Source of the DNA: an uncultured Lachnospiraceae bacterium
GTDB lineage: Bacteria > Bacillota > Clostridia > Lachnospirales > Lachnospiraceae
DNA: 64,000 bases
Assembly (NCBI GenBank): GCA_951802115.1
Contig: CATOPL010000012.1
Location: forward strand, 38,010-102,009
Direction of reading: 5' to 3'
Each line of letters begins with the position of its first letter. Position 1 is the first letter of the stretch. A model generated the notes under the pieces. That model was given only the letters and a program-made list of their open reading frames with translations. It did no database searches and was not told where the DNA came from. The translations under genes were made by a program, and so were the position numbers. This document shows positions 36,492-44,184 of this stretch, piece by piece.

Positions 36492-38000
36492 ATGACAATC
36501 AGTACAATTCGGGAGATTCTGGTACAGGCGGAACAGAAGTACGGGGCAGAAGATGCCATTCGTTATAAGGTCGCCAAAGATACCATAGAAGCAAAATCTT
36601 ATACCGAACTGAAAAAAGACAGTGAAAGCTTTTCCAGAGTGCTGGAATCACTGAAAGTACAGGGCGGACATGCAGCAGTTACAGGGATGACCTCGTATCC
36701 GTGGCTTGTCACCTATTTAGGAACGGTAAACAGCGGAACTGTGTGCGTACCGCTGGATGTATCTCTGCCTGCGGCCGAAATGTGTGAGCTTATTGACCGG
36801 GCAGACGTCTCGGTGCTGGTAATAGATGAGATTCGTAAGGATGTAATGCTGACGGCAAAAGCAAAGTGTCCGAAACTGAAATATGTAATTTCCATGCAGA
36901 AAGATACATCAGATGAGGAAGCTCTGTCGTTTTGGCAGCTTTTAAAAGAACAGGAAGGAACCTGCTCGTATGAGCCAAAGCCGGAAGAGCTGGCAACGAT
37001 TATGTTTACATCAGGAACCACAGGTAAAAGCAAAGGCGTTATGCTGACTCACCGGAATCTGGCAGAGAATGCTACCTGTCTTGATATGAAATTTCCGGAG
37101 CGGACCGTGATTCTATCGGTTCTTCCGGTTCATCACGCCTACTGCCTGAGCATGGATATTTTAAAAGGACTTTCTCTGGGAAGTATTATCTGTATCAATG
37201 ATTCTCTGATCCGTATGGCGAAAAATATAAAACTGTTCCGGCCGAATGTGATTCTGATGGTACCGTTGATGATTGAAACAATGGCAAAGAAGCTTCAGGA
37301 AGCGGCGGGACTTCCTCCGGAGATTGTAAAACGCGAAGTGTTTGGAGAGCAGTTCACCACTATCTGCAGCGGAGGCGCATATCTGCCTCCAAATATGCTG
37401 GATTTGTTTGCGAAATACGGAATTACCATTCTTCAGGGTTACGGTATGACGGAATGTTCGCCGGTTATCAGCACTACTGTAAGCTGGAATGTCCGCAAAG
37501 GATCTGTAGGACAGCTCATCCCCAACTGTGAAGCGCAGGTAGTGGATGAAGAGTTATGGGTACGCGGCAGCAGCGTGATGCAGGGGTATTATCAGATGCC
37601 TGAGGAGACAGGCGAGACACTGGTGGACGGATGGCTTCGAACCGGAGATCTGGGTTATGTGGATGAGGAAGGATTTGTGTATCTGACCGGCAGAAAGAAA
37701 AACCTGATCATCACCAAGAACGGGGAGAATGTCTCGCCGGAAGAGCTGGAAAACAGGTTGTCTGAAGCGCCCATCGTTCAGGAAGTGCTTGTGCGTGAAA
37801 ATGAAGGCGTAATCGAAGCAGAGATTTTCCCGGATGCAGAATATGTGGAGAAAAATGGTATTCAGGATGTAAAAACGGCACTCCAGGAACTGATCGATTC
37901 CTGGAATAAAACCGCTCCGGCATACAAAAAAATCTATCGCCTGAAAATACGGGATACGGAATTTGCAAAAACGCCGTCAAAAAAAATTAAAAGATATTAA
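36492..38000 (+). CDS. AMP-forming acyl/aminoacyl ligase
   Basis: A 502-aa adenylating enzyme of the ANL superfamily. The A3 motif is MFTSGTTGKSKGVMLTH, A5 is GYGMTECSPVIS, A7/A8 is LRTGDLGYVDEEGFVYLTGR with KKNLIITKNGENVSPEELE after it, and the catalytic lysine is in TPSKKIKRY. GGAGG lies before ATG 36492. It most likely loads the neighbouring carrier protein. The binding-pocket residues are not informative enough to name the acid. Confidence 0.88.
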   Translation: MTISTIREILVQAEQKYGAEDAIRYKVAKDTIEAKSYTELKKDSESFSRVLESLKVQGGHAAVTGMTSYPWLVTYLGTVNSGTVCVPLDVSLPAAEMCELIDRADVSVLVIDEIRKDVMLTAKAKCPKLKYVISMQKDTSDEEALSFWQLLKEQEGTCSYEPKPEELATIMFTSGTTGKSKGVMLTHRNLAENATCLDMKFPERTVILSVLPVHHAYCLSMDILKGLSLGSIICINDSLIRMAKNIKLFRPNVILMVPLMIETMAKKLQEAAGLPPEIVKREVFGEQFTTICSGGAYLPPNMLDLFAKYGITILQGYGMTECSPVISTTVSWNVRKGSVGQLIPNCEAQVVDEELWVRGSSVMQGYYQMPEETGETLVDGWLRTGDLGYVDEEGFVYLTGRKKNLIITKNGENVSPEELENRLSEAPIVQEVLVRENEGVIEAEIFPDAEYVEKNGIQDVKTALQELIDSWNKTAPAYKKIYRLKIRDTEFAKTPSKKIKRY

Positions 38001-38011
38001 CAGAAATCTTA

Positions 38012-38186
38012 CAGGGGTTGCCACAAATTATGATTCTGACCTTCCATCCAGCAGTGTTGTGCGGATTGGAACGGACGGATCGCTTTGTGACAGCTCCTTT
38101 CTGTATTTCTGAAATGTCTGTTTACCCTGTTCGACTCTCCGGTCCTGAACGATGTTGATGGTCTGATTCGGTGCGTGTATCCCCTT
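38012..38186. repeat. MITE-like repeat, copy A
   Basis: This 175-bp segment begins AGGGGTTGCCACAAATTATG and ends ATCCCCTTG. Its first ~85 bp match the reverse complement of 43038-43180, mostly with transitions (for example CATGATTCTG and TTGTGCGGATTGGAACGGAC against CTGTGTGGATCGAAACAGAC). The ends are inverted (AGGGG and CCCCT). It sits directly after the AMP-ligase operon. No gene; the rest to 38243 holds an 8-bp hairpin GTGTATCC/GGATACAC (38175-38203). Confidence 0.6.
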
Positions 38187-38243
38187 GTCAGCTGAGGATA
38201 CACATGAAAGATACAAAAATTGTAACAAAATCGTTCAAATCTC

Positions 38244-38274
38244 TTGACCTTATACCAGGTATATCCCTTATTAT
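38244..38274 (+). promoter_or_regulatory. MerR-type promoter with 19-bp spacer
   Basis: TTGACC (38244-38249), 19 bp, TATTAT (38269-38274). The spacer holds the perfect dyad TATACCAGGTATA (38251-38263). This is the classic architecture of promoters activated by MerR regulators, here immediately before a merR gene, so autoregulation is likely. Confidence 0.85.
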
Positions 38275-38301
38275 GAAAGCTGTCAGAAGGAGGTGGTCAG
38301 C

Positions 38302-39141
38302 ATGACGATCCAGGAACTGGAAAGAAAAACCGGTATCACAAAACAGAACATTCGTTTTTATGAGAAAAAAGGCTTGATCCATCCAAAGCGAAATGATTCC
38401 AATAATTATCGGGAATATACAGAAGAAGATCAAAATACTCTGAAAACAATTCGGATACTTCGCAAACTGGATGTCTCTATTGAGGATATCCGGGAGACGC
38501 TTGAGGGAAGAACCGCTCTGGAGGATTTGATGCAAAGACATCTTGAGGAACTGGAAGAGAGAAAAAAAGAGCTGCAGGCAGGAATCGGTATTTGCAGAAA
38601 ACTGGCTCACACGAAGCTTTCTGCCCTTAACACGGAAGCAGTTCTAATGGAGATGGAAAAGATGGAGGCACAGGGGGGGAAATTTATGAGTATTATCGAT
38701 GATTACAAAAAATACGTAAAAGCAGAACGAAAAAGAACATTTTCCTTTGTACCGGACAATATGGCTTTGACACCGGCAGAATTTTCAGAAGCTTTGTTCC
38801 AATATGCAGATGAAAATAACCTGAATCTTGTGATTACAAAGGAAAGTATGTATCCAATCTTTGAGATTGACGGAATAGAATATACGGCAGAACGCATGTT
38901 CTATCGTTTTGGAGCTTCCATCCGGTGTAAGATGACTCATCCGGAAGAACTGGAAGAGGAACTTCACGACGTCCCTGTGCGGAGCAGAAAATGGTTCCGG
39001 ATTCTGGGCACCGGTCTGCTCCCGGCCGGACTTCTTATATACTTCATAGCGGTCAGCGGAGATCTTTTCCTTGGCCTTATCATGGGTATCTGTCTGATTC
39101 CGCTGATGCTGTGGATATTTCAGACCTATCATGGTTATTAA
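38302..39141 (+). CDS. MerR family regulator with C-terminal membrane anchor
   Basis: A 279-aa protein. The N-terminal winged helix is typical MerR (MTIQELERKTGITKQNIRFY and EKKGLIHP), followed by a coiled coil (residues about 78-105). The middle has no recognised ligand domain, and residues about 235-272 form two hydrophobic segments. AAGGAGG is 8 nt before ATG 38302. A membrane-bound MerR is unusual and suggests sensing of a membrane or lipid signal. Confidence 0.88.
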   Translation: MTIQELERKTGITKQNIRFYEKKGLIHPKRNDSNNYREYTEEDQNTLKTIRILRKLDVSIEDIRETLEGRTALEDLMQRHLEELEERKKELQAGIGICRKLAHTKLSALNTEAVLMEMEKMEAQGGKFMSIIDDYKKYVKAERKRTFSFVPDNMALTPAEFSEALFQYADENNLNLVITKESMYPIFEIDGIEYTAERMFYRFGASIRCKMTHPEELEEELHDVPVRSRKWFRILGTGLLPAGLLIYFIAVSGDLFLGLIMGICLIPLMLWIFQTYHGY

Positions 39142-39155
39142 ATTTTTGCTTCTGA

Positions 39156-39170
39156 TTGACCGGCGGTCAG
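39156..39170 (+). promoter_or_regulatory. TetR-type operator 3 (orphan)
   Basis: TTGACCGGCGGTCAG, the same GACC-N3-GGTC dyad as at 33186 and 33229, 15 bp after the merR stop. No good -10 follows, so it may be a remnant or mark an unrecognised transcript. Confidence 0.5.
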
Positions 39171-39259
39171 AGTATGTGTGTGTTTGCCAGACGACGGCAG
39201 GATTGCGATATAAAAAGTCGGCCTGACAGTATCAGGCATCCATTTTGCAGAGAGTCATT

Positions 39260-39297
39260 ACGATAAAAAAGCCTGTTTTTCAGGGCTTTTTTATCGT
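39260..39297 (+). terminator. Strong terminator after merR
   Basis: ACGATAAAAAAGCCTG pairs with CAGGGCTTTTTTATCGT around TTTTT, with one bulge. The A and T runs inside the stem make it usable in both directions. It separates the accessory region from the Wood-Ljungdahl cluster. Confidence 0.85.
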
Positions 39298-39348
39298 AAA
39301 AAAAATTTCCATATATTATTGAAAAAAATTTACAAAAAAATATTTATT

Positions 39349-39379
39349 TTGACTGGAAAATCTGTTTAATATGTATTAT
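39349..39379 (+). promoter_or_regulatory. Probable promoter of the Wood-Ljungdahl cluster
   Basis: TTGACT (39349-39354), then TATTAT (39374-39379) at 19 bp or TGTATT at 17 bp. An A/T-rich tract (39300-39348) could serve as an UP element. About 135 nt of leader follow. Confidence 0.5.
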
Positions 39380-39407
39380 ACTTAATTCGGTACTAAATAC
39401 GAAGCTG

Positions 39408-39491
39408 ACGAATCTGTCTATTGTTGTTTTTTCTTTCATGTGCAGAGGAAGAAATAATTTACAAAAACAGATTCGTACGAGTTTTGTAAAT
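39408..39491 (+). other. Leader with two interleaved 10-bp stems (pseudoknot topology)
   Basis: ACGAATCTGT (39408-39417) is complementary to ACAGATTCGT (39467-39476), and ATTTACAAAA (39457-39466) to TTTTGTAAAT (39482-39491). Both are perfect over 10 bp. The order 5'A, 5'B, 3'A, 3'B is that of an H-type pseudoknot, with 5'B and 3'A directly adjacent. It ends 9 nt before the AAGGAAGG ribosome binding site of the first cluster gene. Confidence 0.65.
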
Positions 39492-39515
39492 CAATCAGAT
39501 AAGGAAGGTGAGCAA

Positions 39516-41477
39516 TTGGAAAACTATACTAAGTATAAGTTGAAAAGTAATGATGAGCTGGTGTCTTTATTGGCCGACAAAGATAATCTGTTCATTATTG
39601 CCTGCAACAAATGCTTCAAGGAATTCGAAACCATTGACGAACCAGAGTGCGGTGAGCTTGAAAAGCTCGTTGCCGAGCAGGGAAAGAAGGTCACAGGCAG
39701 CGCAAGGGTTGATTTTTTATGCAACAAAACCCAGACAGAGAAGAAGCTTGCAGATATGATTCCGGAAGGAACGGAGCATATTCTGGTAGCTTCTTGCGGT
39801 CTTGGAATCCAGACCGTTGCGGATCTGTCAGGGAAGCCTGTCTATGCGGCCAGCAATTCTCTGAATTATACAGGACATCATGGCATGGCTCTGACGAAGA
39901 AGAGCTGTGACGCGTGTGCGCAGTGCTATCTGAACGTGACAGGGGGGATCTGTCCGATCGTTGACTGTTCTAAGAGCCTGGTCAACGGCCAGTGCGGCGG
40001 TGCGAAAAACGGTAAATGTGAAGTGGATCCTGACAAAGACTGTGCATGGGAAAAGATCTACAAAAGACTGGAAAAACAGGGCCGCCTTTCCGAGTTTCAG
40101 GATCAGCCGGTTCAGCTTCGGGACTATTCCAAGGTTGACTTTAAATTTGTAAATGACTATGTAAAATCTATCCGTGAAAACAGACTGGAAGGCTACTACG
40201 GCGGTATTCATCCTTCAGAGCGGAAAGAATTCACAGAGCACATCGCACTGCAGCGTTTCCCGGATCCGGAGACGGTTGTGATTCCTCTGTCCATGCATGC
40301 AGGCGCTCCGTCCAATCCGGTCGTACAGGTTGGAGATACGGTCAAAGTCGGTCAGGTGATCGGCGAATCGGCGGGTTTTATCAGTGCTCCGGTGCATTCC
40401 AGTGTCAGTGGTACGGTAACTGCTATTGAGAATCATGGACATGCGACCAGAGGCGAATGTATGTCCGTAGTGATCAAGTCGGATGGAAAAAATACTCTGC
40501 ATGAATCTGTGAAACCGCATAAAGATCTTGACAGCCTGACTCCGGATGAGATTATTGACATTGTCCGTGAAAGCGGTATCGTTGGTATGGGCGGTGCCGG
40601 ATTCCCGACTTCTGTCAAATTAAAACCAAACAAACCCATTGATGCTGTTCTTCTGAACGGCTGTGAGTGCGAACCTCTTCTGACCGCAGACCACAGAGTA
40701 CTTCTGGAGTTTGCAGATGATGTGGTATTCGGCCTCAAGGCGATTGTCAAAACGGTAGATGCCAAGAAAGGTATCATTGTTATTGAAGACAACAAGCCGG
40801 ACGCTATTGAACTTCTGAAAGCAAAAACCGCAGATATTGATAATCTGGAAGTCGTCGTGGCTAAGACCAAATATCCTCAGGGCGCTGAAAAAATGCTGAT
40901 TAAACGCGTGATGGGAAGACAGGTGCCGCGGGGAGGACTGCCTGCAGATGTAGGAGCGGTGGTCAGCAATATCAGTACGACCAAAGCCATTGCAGATGCG
41001 ATTCAGAAGGGTATGCCTCTGGTAGAACGCGTGGTGACGGTAACTGGTGAGAAACTGAAGAAGCCCGGCAACTATATCGTGAAGATCGGTACCAATACCA
41101 AGGATCTGATCGACTACTGCGGCGGTATCACCGGCGACGATGTCACGATCAAGGCAGGCGGCCCGATGATGGGCTTTGTCCTTAACGACACCAATGTACC
41201 GATCATGAAAGGCTCCAACGGAATCATTGTAGTCGATTCTGACCATACTGCAGAGCAGCCGTGTATTAAATGTGGACGCTGTGCGGATGTCTGTCCGATG
41301 GAACTGTCTCCTCTGTATTTTGCAAAATATGCGGATGAAGAAAACTGGCAGGGCGCGAAGGACATGAACATCATGGATTGTATCGAGTGCAGATGCTGCG
41401 AATACATCTGTTCTTCCAAGATTCCATTAGTCACCAAGATTAAAGCCGGAAAAAATGCAGTAAGGGGGATGAAGTGA
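39516..41477 (+). CDS. MetV-RnfC fusion (RnfC2-type subunit of methylene-THF reductase)
   Basis: A 653-aa protein. Residues about 1-190 are a MetV-like domain with CDACAQCYLNVTGGICPIV, DCSKSLVNGQCGGAKNGKC and a C-terminal EKIYKRLEKQGRL. Residues about 215-650 are RnfC, with VPLSMHAG-type IPLSMHAGAPSNPVV, the NADH/FMN glycine loop GMGGAGFPTSVKL and two [4Fe-4S] motifs, CIKCGRCADVCPM and CIECRCCEYIC. In Acetobacterium RnfC2, MetV and MetF form the methylene-THF reductase, and the same three are adjacent here. TTG 39516 is the best start (AAGGAAGG 39501-39508). Expected to pass electrons from NADH to MetF. Confidence 0.88.
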   Translation: MENYTKYKLKSNDELVSLLADKDNLFIIACNKCFKEFETIDEPECGELEKLVAEQGKKVTGSARVDFLCNKTQTEKKLADMIPEGTEHILVASCGLGIQTVADLSGKPVYAASNSLNYTGHHGMALTKKSCDACAQCYLNVTGGICPIVDCSKSLVNGQCGGAKNGKCEVDPDKDCAWEKIYKRLEKQGRLSEFQDQPVQLRDYSKVDFKFVNDYVKSIRENRLEGYYGGIHPSERKEFTEHIALQRFPDPETVVIPLSMHAGAPSNPVVQVGDTVKVGQVIGESAGFISAPVHSSVSGTVTAIENHGHATRGECMSVVIKSDGKNTLHESVKPHKDLDSLTPDEIIDIVRESGIVGMGGAGFPTSVKLKPNKPIDAVLLNGCECEPLLTADHRVLLEFADDVVFGLKAIVKTVDAKKGIIVIEDNKPDAIELLKAKTADIDNLEVVVAKTKYPQGAEKMLIKRVMGRQVPRGGLPADVGAVVSNISTTKAIADAIQKGMPLVERVVTVTGEKLKKPGNYIVKIGTNTKDLIDYCGGITGDDVTIKAGGPMMGFVLNDTNVPIMKGSNGIIVVDSDHTAEQPCIKCGRCADVCPMELSPLYFAKYADEENWQGAKDMNIMDCIECRCCEYICSSKIPLVTKIKAGKNAVRGMK

Positions 41478-41478
41478 T

Positions 41479-42096
41479 ATGCTAATTACCCAGTTAAAAT
41501 CTAAGGAAACGATCACATCTTTGGTGAATGGTAAGAAAATTTTTATCATTAACTGCCAGGGATGCAAAGAAGTTCATTTTCCGGAAAAAGAAGCTGCAGA
41601 ATTCCAGAAAGAATTGGCGGCTGACGGGAAAGTGACCGGAACCATAACGACCGACTACATATGCAATCCGGAAAATATGAAGCTGCGTCTTGAGAAGCAT
41701 ATGAGCGAAATCAAAGCTGCTGATCTGGTGCTTGTATTTTCCTGCGGCGTCGGCGTGCAGACGATTGCCGAGTATCTGGAAGATAAAACTGTATGTGCAG
41801 CCTGCGACTCCTGTCGACTGCCTGGTTTCCAGGGCGTAACGCCGCTCGAGTACGACTGTGGCCAGTGCGGTGAATGTTATCTGAACCTGACCGGCGGTAT
41901 CTGCCCGATTACGGCCTGTTCCAAAAGCCTGTTAAACGGCCAGTGCGGCGGTGCGAAAAACGGCAAATGCGAAGTAGATCCCAACATGGAATGCGGTTGG
42001 GAGCGCATCTACAGACGACTTGAAAAGATCGGGCGTCTGGATGCACTCAAAAGTCCTGTACAGATACGCAATTACGCAACTGATGACGAAGTGTAA
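41479..42096 (+). CDS. metV: Methylene-THF reductase subunit MetV
   Basis: A 205-aa cysteine-rich protein. ACDSCRLPGFQG, CGQCGECYLNLTGGICPITA and CSKSLLNGQCGGAKNGKC give a zinc/iron-sulfur cluster region; IINCQGCKEVHFPE near the N-terminus adds two more cysteines. It is a paralogue of the N-terminal domain of the preceding protein, with near-identical segments around NGQCGGAKNGKCEVDP. The start is 1 bp after the previous stop. Its role is assembly and electron transfer to MetF. Confidence 0.9.
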   Translation: MLITQLKSKETITSLVNGKKIFIINCQGCKEVHFPEKEAAEFQKELAADGKVTGTITTDYICNPENMKLRLEKHMSEIKAADLVLVFSCGVGVQTIAEYLEDKTVCAACDSCRLPGFQGVTPLEYDCGQCGECYLNLTGGICPITACSKSLLNGQCGGAKNGKCEVDPNMECGWERIYRRLEKIGRLDALKSPVQIRNYATDDEV

Positions 42097-42139
42097 ATAA
42101 GGAAACTGTTAAAAATTAAAATGATTGGAGCGATATAGA

Positions 42140-43018
42140 ATGAAAATTACAGAGTTATTTGAACGCGGCGAATTTGTAGTTTCTGCGGAAGTAGGACCGC
42201 CTAAGGGGATTCATATTGAGCATCTGCTGGAAGAGGCAAAGACCTATCTGAAGGGTGTTACGGCAGTGAATGTGACGGATAATCAGTCCTCCGTTATGCG
42301 GCTCGGCTCTCTGGCAACCTGTAAGGCTCTGAAGGACGAGGGGCTGCTGCCGATCTATCAGCTTACCTGCCGCGACAGGAACCGTATCGCACTGCAGTCG
42401 GATCTTCTGAGTGCAGCCATGCTGGGCATTGATAATGTGCTGGCTCTGACCGGCGATCATATCAAGCTGGGCGATCACAAGGGAGCAAAACCGGTCTTTG
42501 ATCTGGATTCTGTTTCTTTGCTTCACACGATCTGTAAACTGGAAGCAGGCGAAGACCTGGGAGGAAACAAATTAGTAGGAGAGCCTCCGAAATTTGCCAA
42601 AGGCGCAGTCGTATCACCCTGCAGCGATTCCGTTGATTCTCAGCTGGCGAAAATGGAACGCAAGGTTCGTGCGGGCGCAGAATATTTCCAGACTCAGGCT
42701 GTCTATGAGCCCGAGAAATTCATCGAGTTCATGGAAAAAGCAAAGCAGTTCGGCAAACCGGTTCAGCTTGGTATCGTGATTCTGAAATCGGCAGGAATGG
42801 CTAAATTCATGAATGACAATGTTGCCGGCATCCATGTACCGCAGGATATGATCGACGAGCTCAAAGCGGATAAGGAAAAGGCAAAAGCAGGTATCACCGG
42901 CGTGGAGATCGCCGCACGTATCATCAAAGAATGTAAGCCGTACTGCCAGGGCCTTCATATTATGGCGCTTGGCTGGGAATCCAAGGTTCCGTCTCTGCTG
43001 GAGCAGGCAGGAATTTAA
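42140..43018 (+). CDS. metF: 5,10-methylenetetrahydrofolate reductase
   Basis: A 292-aa FAD-dependent TIM-barrel enzyme that makes 5-methyl-THF, the methyl donor for acetyl-CoA. VVSAEVGPPKG, VNVTDNQSSVMR, LTGDHIKLGDHKGAKPVFDL and AEYFQTQAVYEPEKF are family features. GGAGCGAT lies before ATG 42140. The position after metV and the RnfC fusion fits the multi-subunit reductase of acetogens, not the stand-alone enzyme of methionine synthesis. Confidence 0.93.
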   Translation: MKITELFERGEFVVSAEVGPPKGIHIEHLLEEAKTYLKGVTAVNVTDNQSSVMRLGSLATCKALKDEGLLPIYQLTCRDRNRIALQSDLLSAAMLGIDNVLALTGDHIKLGDHKGAKPVFDLDSVSLLHTICKLEAGEDLGGNKLVGEPPKFAKGAVVSPCSDSVDSQLAKMERKVRAGAEYFQTQAVYEPEKFIEFMEKAKQFGKPVQLGIVILKSAGMAKFMNDNVAGIHVPQDMIDELKADKEKAKAGITGVEIAARIIKECKPYCQGLHIMALGWESKVPSLLEQAGI

Positions 43019-43037
43019 TTATTTGTTGTGAGTTTTC

Positions 43038-43180
43038 AAGGGGTTGTTGCAAAATGCACTCTTGCCTGTTTACTCAACACTTGTGAGTGTAACGGACAGA
43101 ACCGATTTTTGGCTGTCTGTTTCGATCCACACAGCGTTTGCGGGTAAACAGACAGAATCATGTTTTGCAGCATCCCCTTA
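43038..43180. repeat. MITE-like repeat, copy B
   Basis: A 143-bp imperfect palindrome. The left end AAGGGGTTGTTGCAAAATG matches the reverse complement of the right end (TAAGGGGATGCTGCAAAAC), and CTGTTTACTC matches GGGTAAACAG further in. It is homologous, in opposite orientation, to 38012-38186. It lies straight after metF. No coding capacity; a 128-codon open frame across it lacks any ribosome site. Confidence 0.65.
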
Positions 43181-43370
43181 TTGTTTTAAAAAGTTTGGGG
43201 CGGTGACAGATGACGATGTCTGCCTGACTGTCCTTGACACAGATGTTTCTGTGGAACGGACAGAAGGCTTTGTGGAGCGGATTCCTCCTGGTTATTTTAG
43301 CGTTTTGAGAAGATTTATTGCTTCAAAAAAAGAATTTCCATATTTTTGTAGAAAATATACAGAAATCCAC

Positions 43371-43399
43371 TTGCTAAATATCCCCCCATGGGGTATAAT
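43371..43399 (+). promoter_or_regulatory. Promoter with CsoR/RcnR-like dyad before the His-rich gene
   Basis: TTGCTA (43371-43376), 17 bp, TATAAT (43394-43399). The spacer carries CCCCATGGGG (43384-43393) inside TATCCCCCCATGGGGTATA. G/C-tract dyads flanked by TA are known operators of CsoR/RcnR-type metal repressors. Its place over the -10 predicts repression relieved by metal. The remainder of 43181-43370 shows nothing clear. Confidence 0.6.
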
Positions 43400-43473
43400 G
43401 CTAATAAACAATGTCAAAAAAATAACATAGCTAAAATCTTGGCATGTTTTTTTCTTGAAAAGGAGGGAAATAG

Positions 43474-43872
43474 ATGCATTTAACCAATGAAGAGCATACG
43501 CACTGTGGATGCGGCTGTGGAAGCCAGGAGCACACGCACGAGCATACACATGGTGATACGACTCATACGCATGCGCATAATCATGAAGAAGGCCACGAGC
43601 ATGAGCACAATCATGATCACTGCGGCGGATGCGACGGCCATACCCACGATCATTGCGGTCATAATCACGGGGAGCAGCCAAAAGATGAGGATACTGCGGT
43701 GCTGGCATATATGCTGGACCACAACAAACACCATGCACAGGAGCTTGCTGTCATTGCAAAGCACTTAAGAGAACAGGGCAGAGATGAAGCGGCCGCTCAG
43801 ATTGAGAAGGGCGTGGAAGATTTTGAAAAGGGCAATATGAGATTGTCCATAGCGCTTTCTTTGGTGCAGTAA
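43474..43872 (+). CDS. Histidine-rich metal (probably nickel) binding protein
   Basis: A 132-aa protein. About 21 histidines and 6 cysteines fall in the first 70 residues, in runs such as EHTHEHTHGDTTHTHAHNH and DHCGGCDGHTHDHCGHNH. The C-terminal 55 residues are a helical domain (YMLDHNKHHAQELAVIAKHL). AAAAGGAGG precedes ATG 43474. The tail resembles small metallochaperones and the neighbours (cooT, cooC, acsA, acsB) need nickel, so nickel storage or delivery is likely. Zinc or copper are alternatives. Confidence 0.85.
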   Translation: MHLTNEEHTHCGCGCGSQEHTHEHTHGDTTHTHAHNHEEGHEHEHNHDHCGGCDGHTHDHCGHNHGEQPKDEDTAVLAYMLDHNKHHAQELAVIAKHLREQGRDEAAAQIEKGVEDFEKGNMRLSIALSLVQ

Positions 43873-43992
43873 ACAGCATCTGTCCGGCAATATACAGAAT
43901 CGTCTGTAGGTTCCGAAGGTGTCTGGAAGATTTTTTTGACATGCAGGTGCTGATCAGGCAGATGCGGAACTCAAATCAGGAGGTAAGGTCCA

Positions 43993-44184
43993 ATGTGTCT
44001 TGCAACAGTATATGGTAAGAAGCAGGAGAGCGAAAGCATCCTGATCAAAAATGCCAGCCGCCTTGATGTGGACGGAAATGTAATTCGTATCCGTGATATC
44101 ATGGGCGGCGAGATTACGGTGGAGGGGACCATCTCCATGGTGGACCTCGCAAATTCAGTTGTGAAAATCAACTGTGCAGAGTAA
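43993..44184 (+). CDS. cooT: CooT family nickel-binding protein
   Basis: A 63-aa protein whose N-terminus MCLATVYGKK is the hallmark of CooT, where Cys2 binds Ni(II). The rest is a small beta barrel (VDGNVIRIRDIMGGEITVEG). CooT takes part in nickel insertion into CODH. AGGAGG lies before ATG 43993. It sits between the His-rich protein and cooC. Confidence 0.9.
   Translation: MCLATVYGKKQESESILIKNASRLDVDGNVIRIRDIMGGEITVEGTISMVDLANSVVKINCAE

Noticed and set aside
38009..38228. Two overlapping minus-strand open frames after the AMP ligase
   Set aside because: They lie inside the MITE-like repeat; no ribosome site or domain.
43044..43430. Open frame of 128 codons after metF
   Set aside because: It runs across the palindromic repeat and the promoter of the His-rich gene, has no ribosome site, and its composition is not protein-like.
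43500..43680. Possible short tandem repeats or CRISPR-like pattern
   Set aside because: The repetition is His-Thr/His-Glu codon repetition in the coding sequence (CAYACN, CAYGAR); no spacers.
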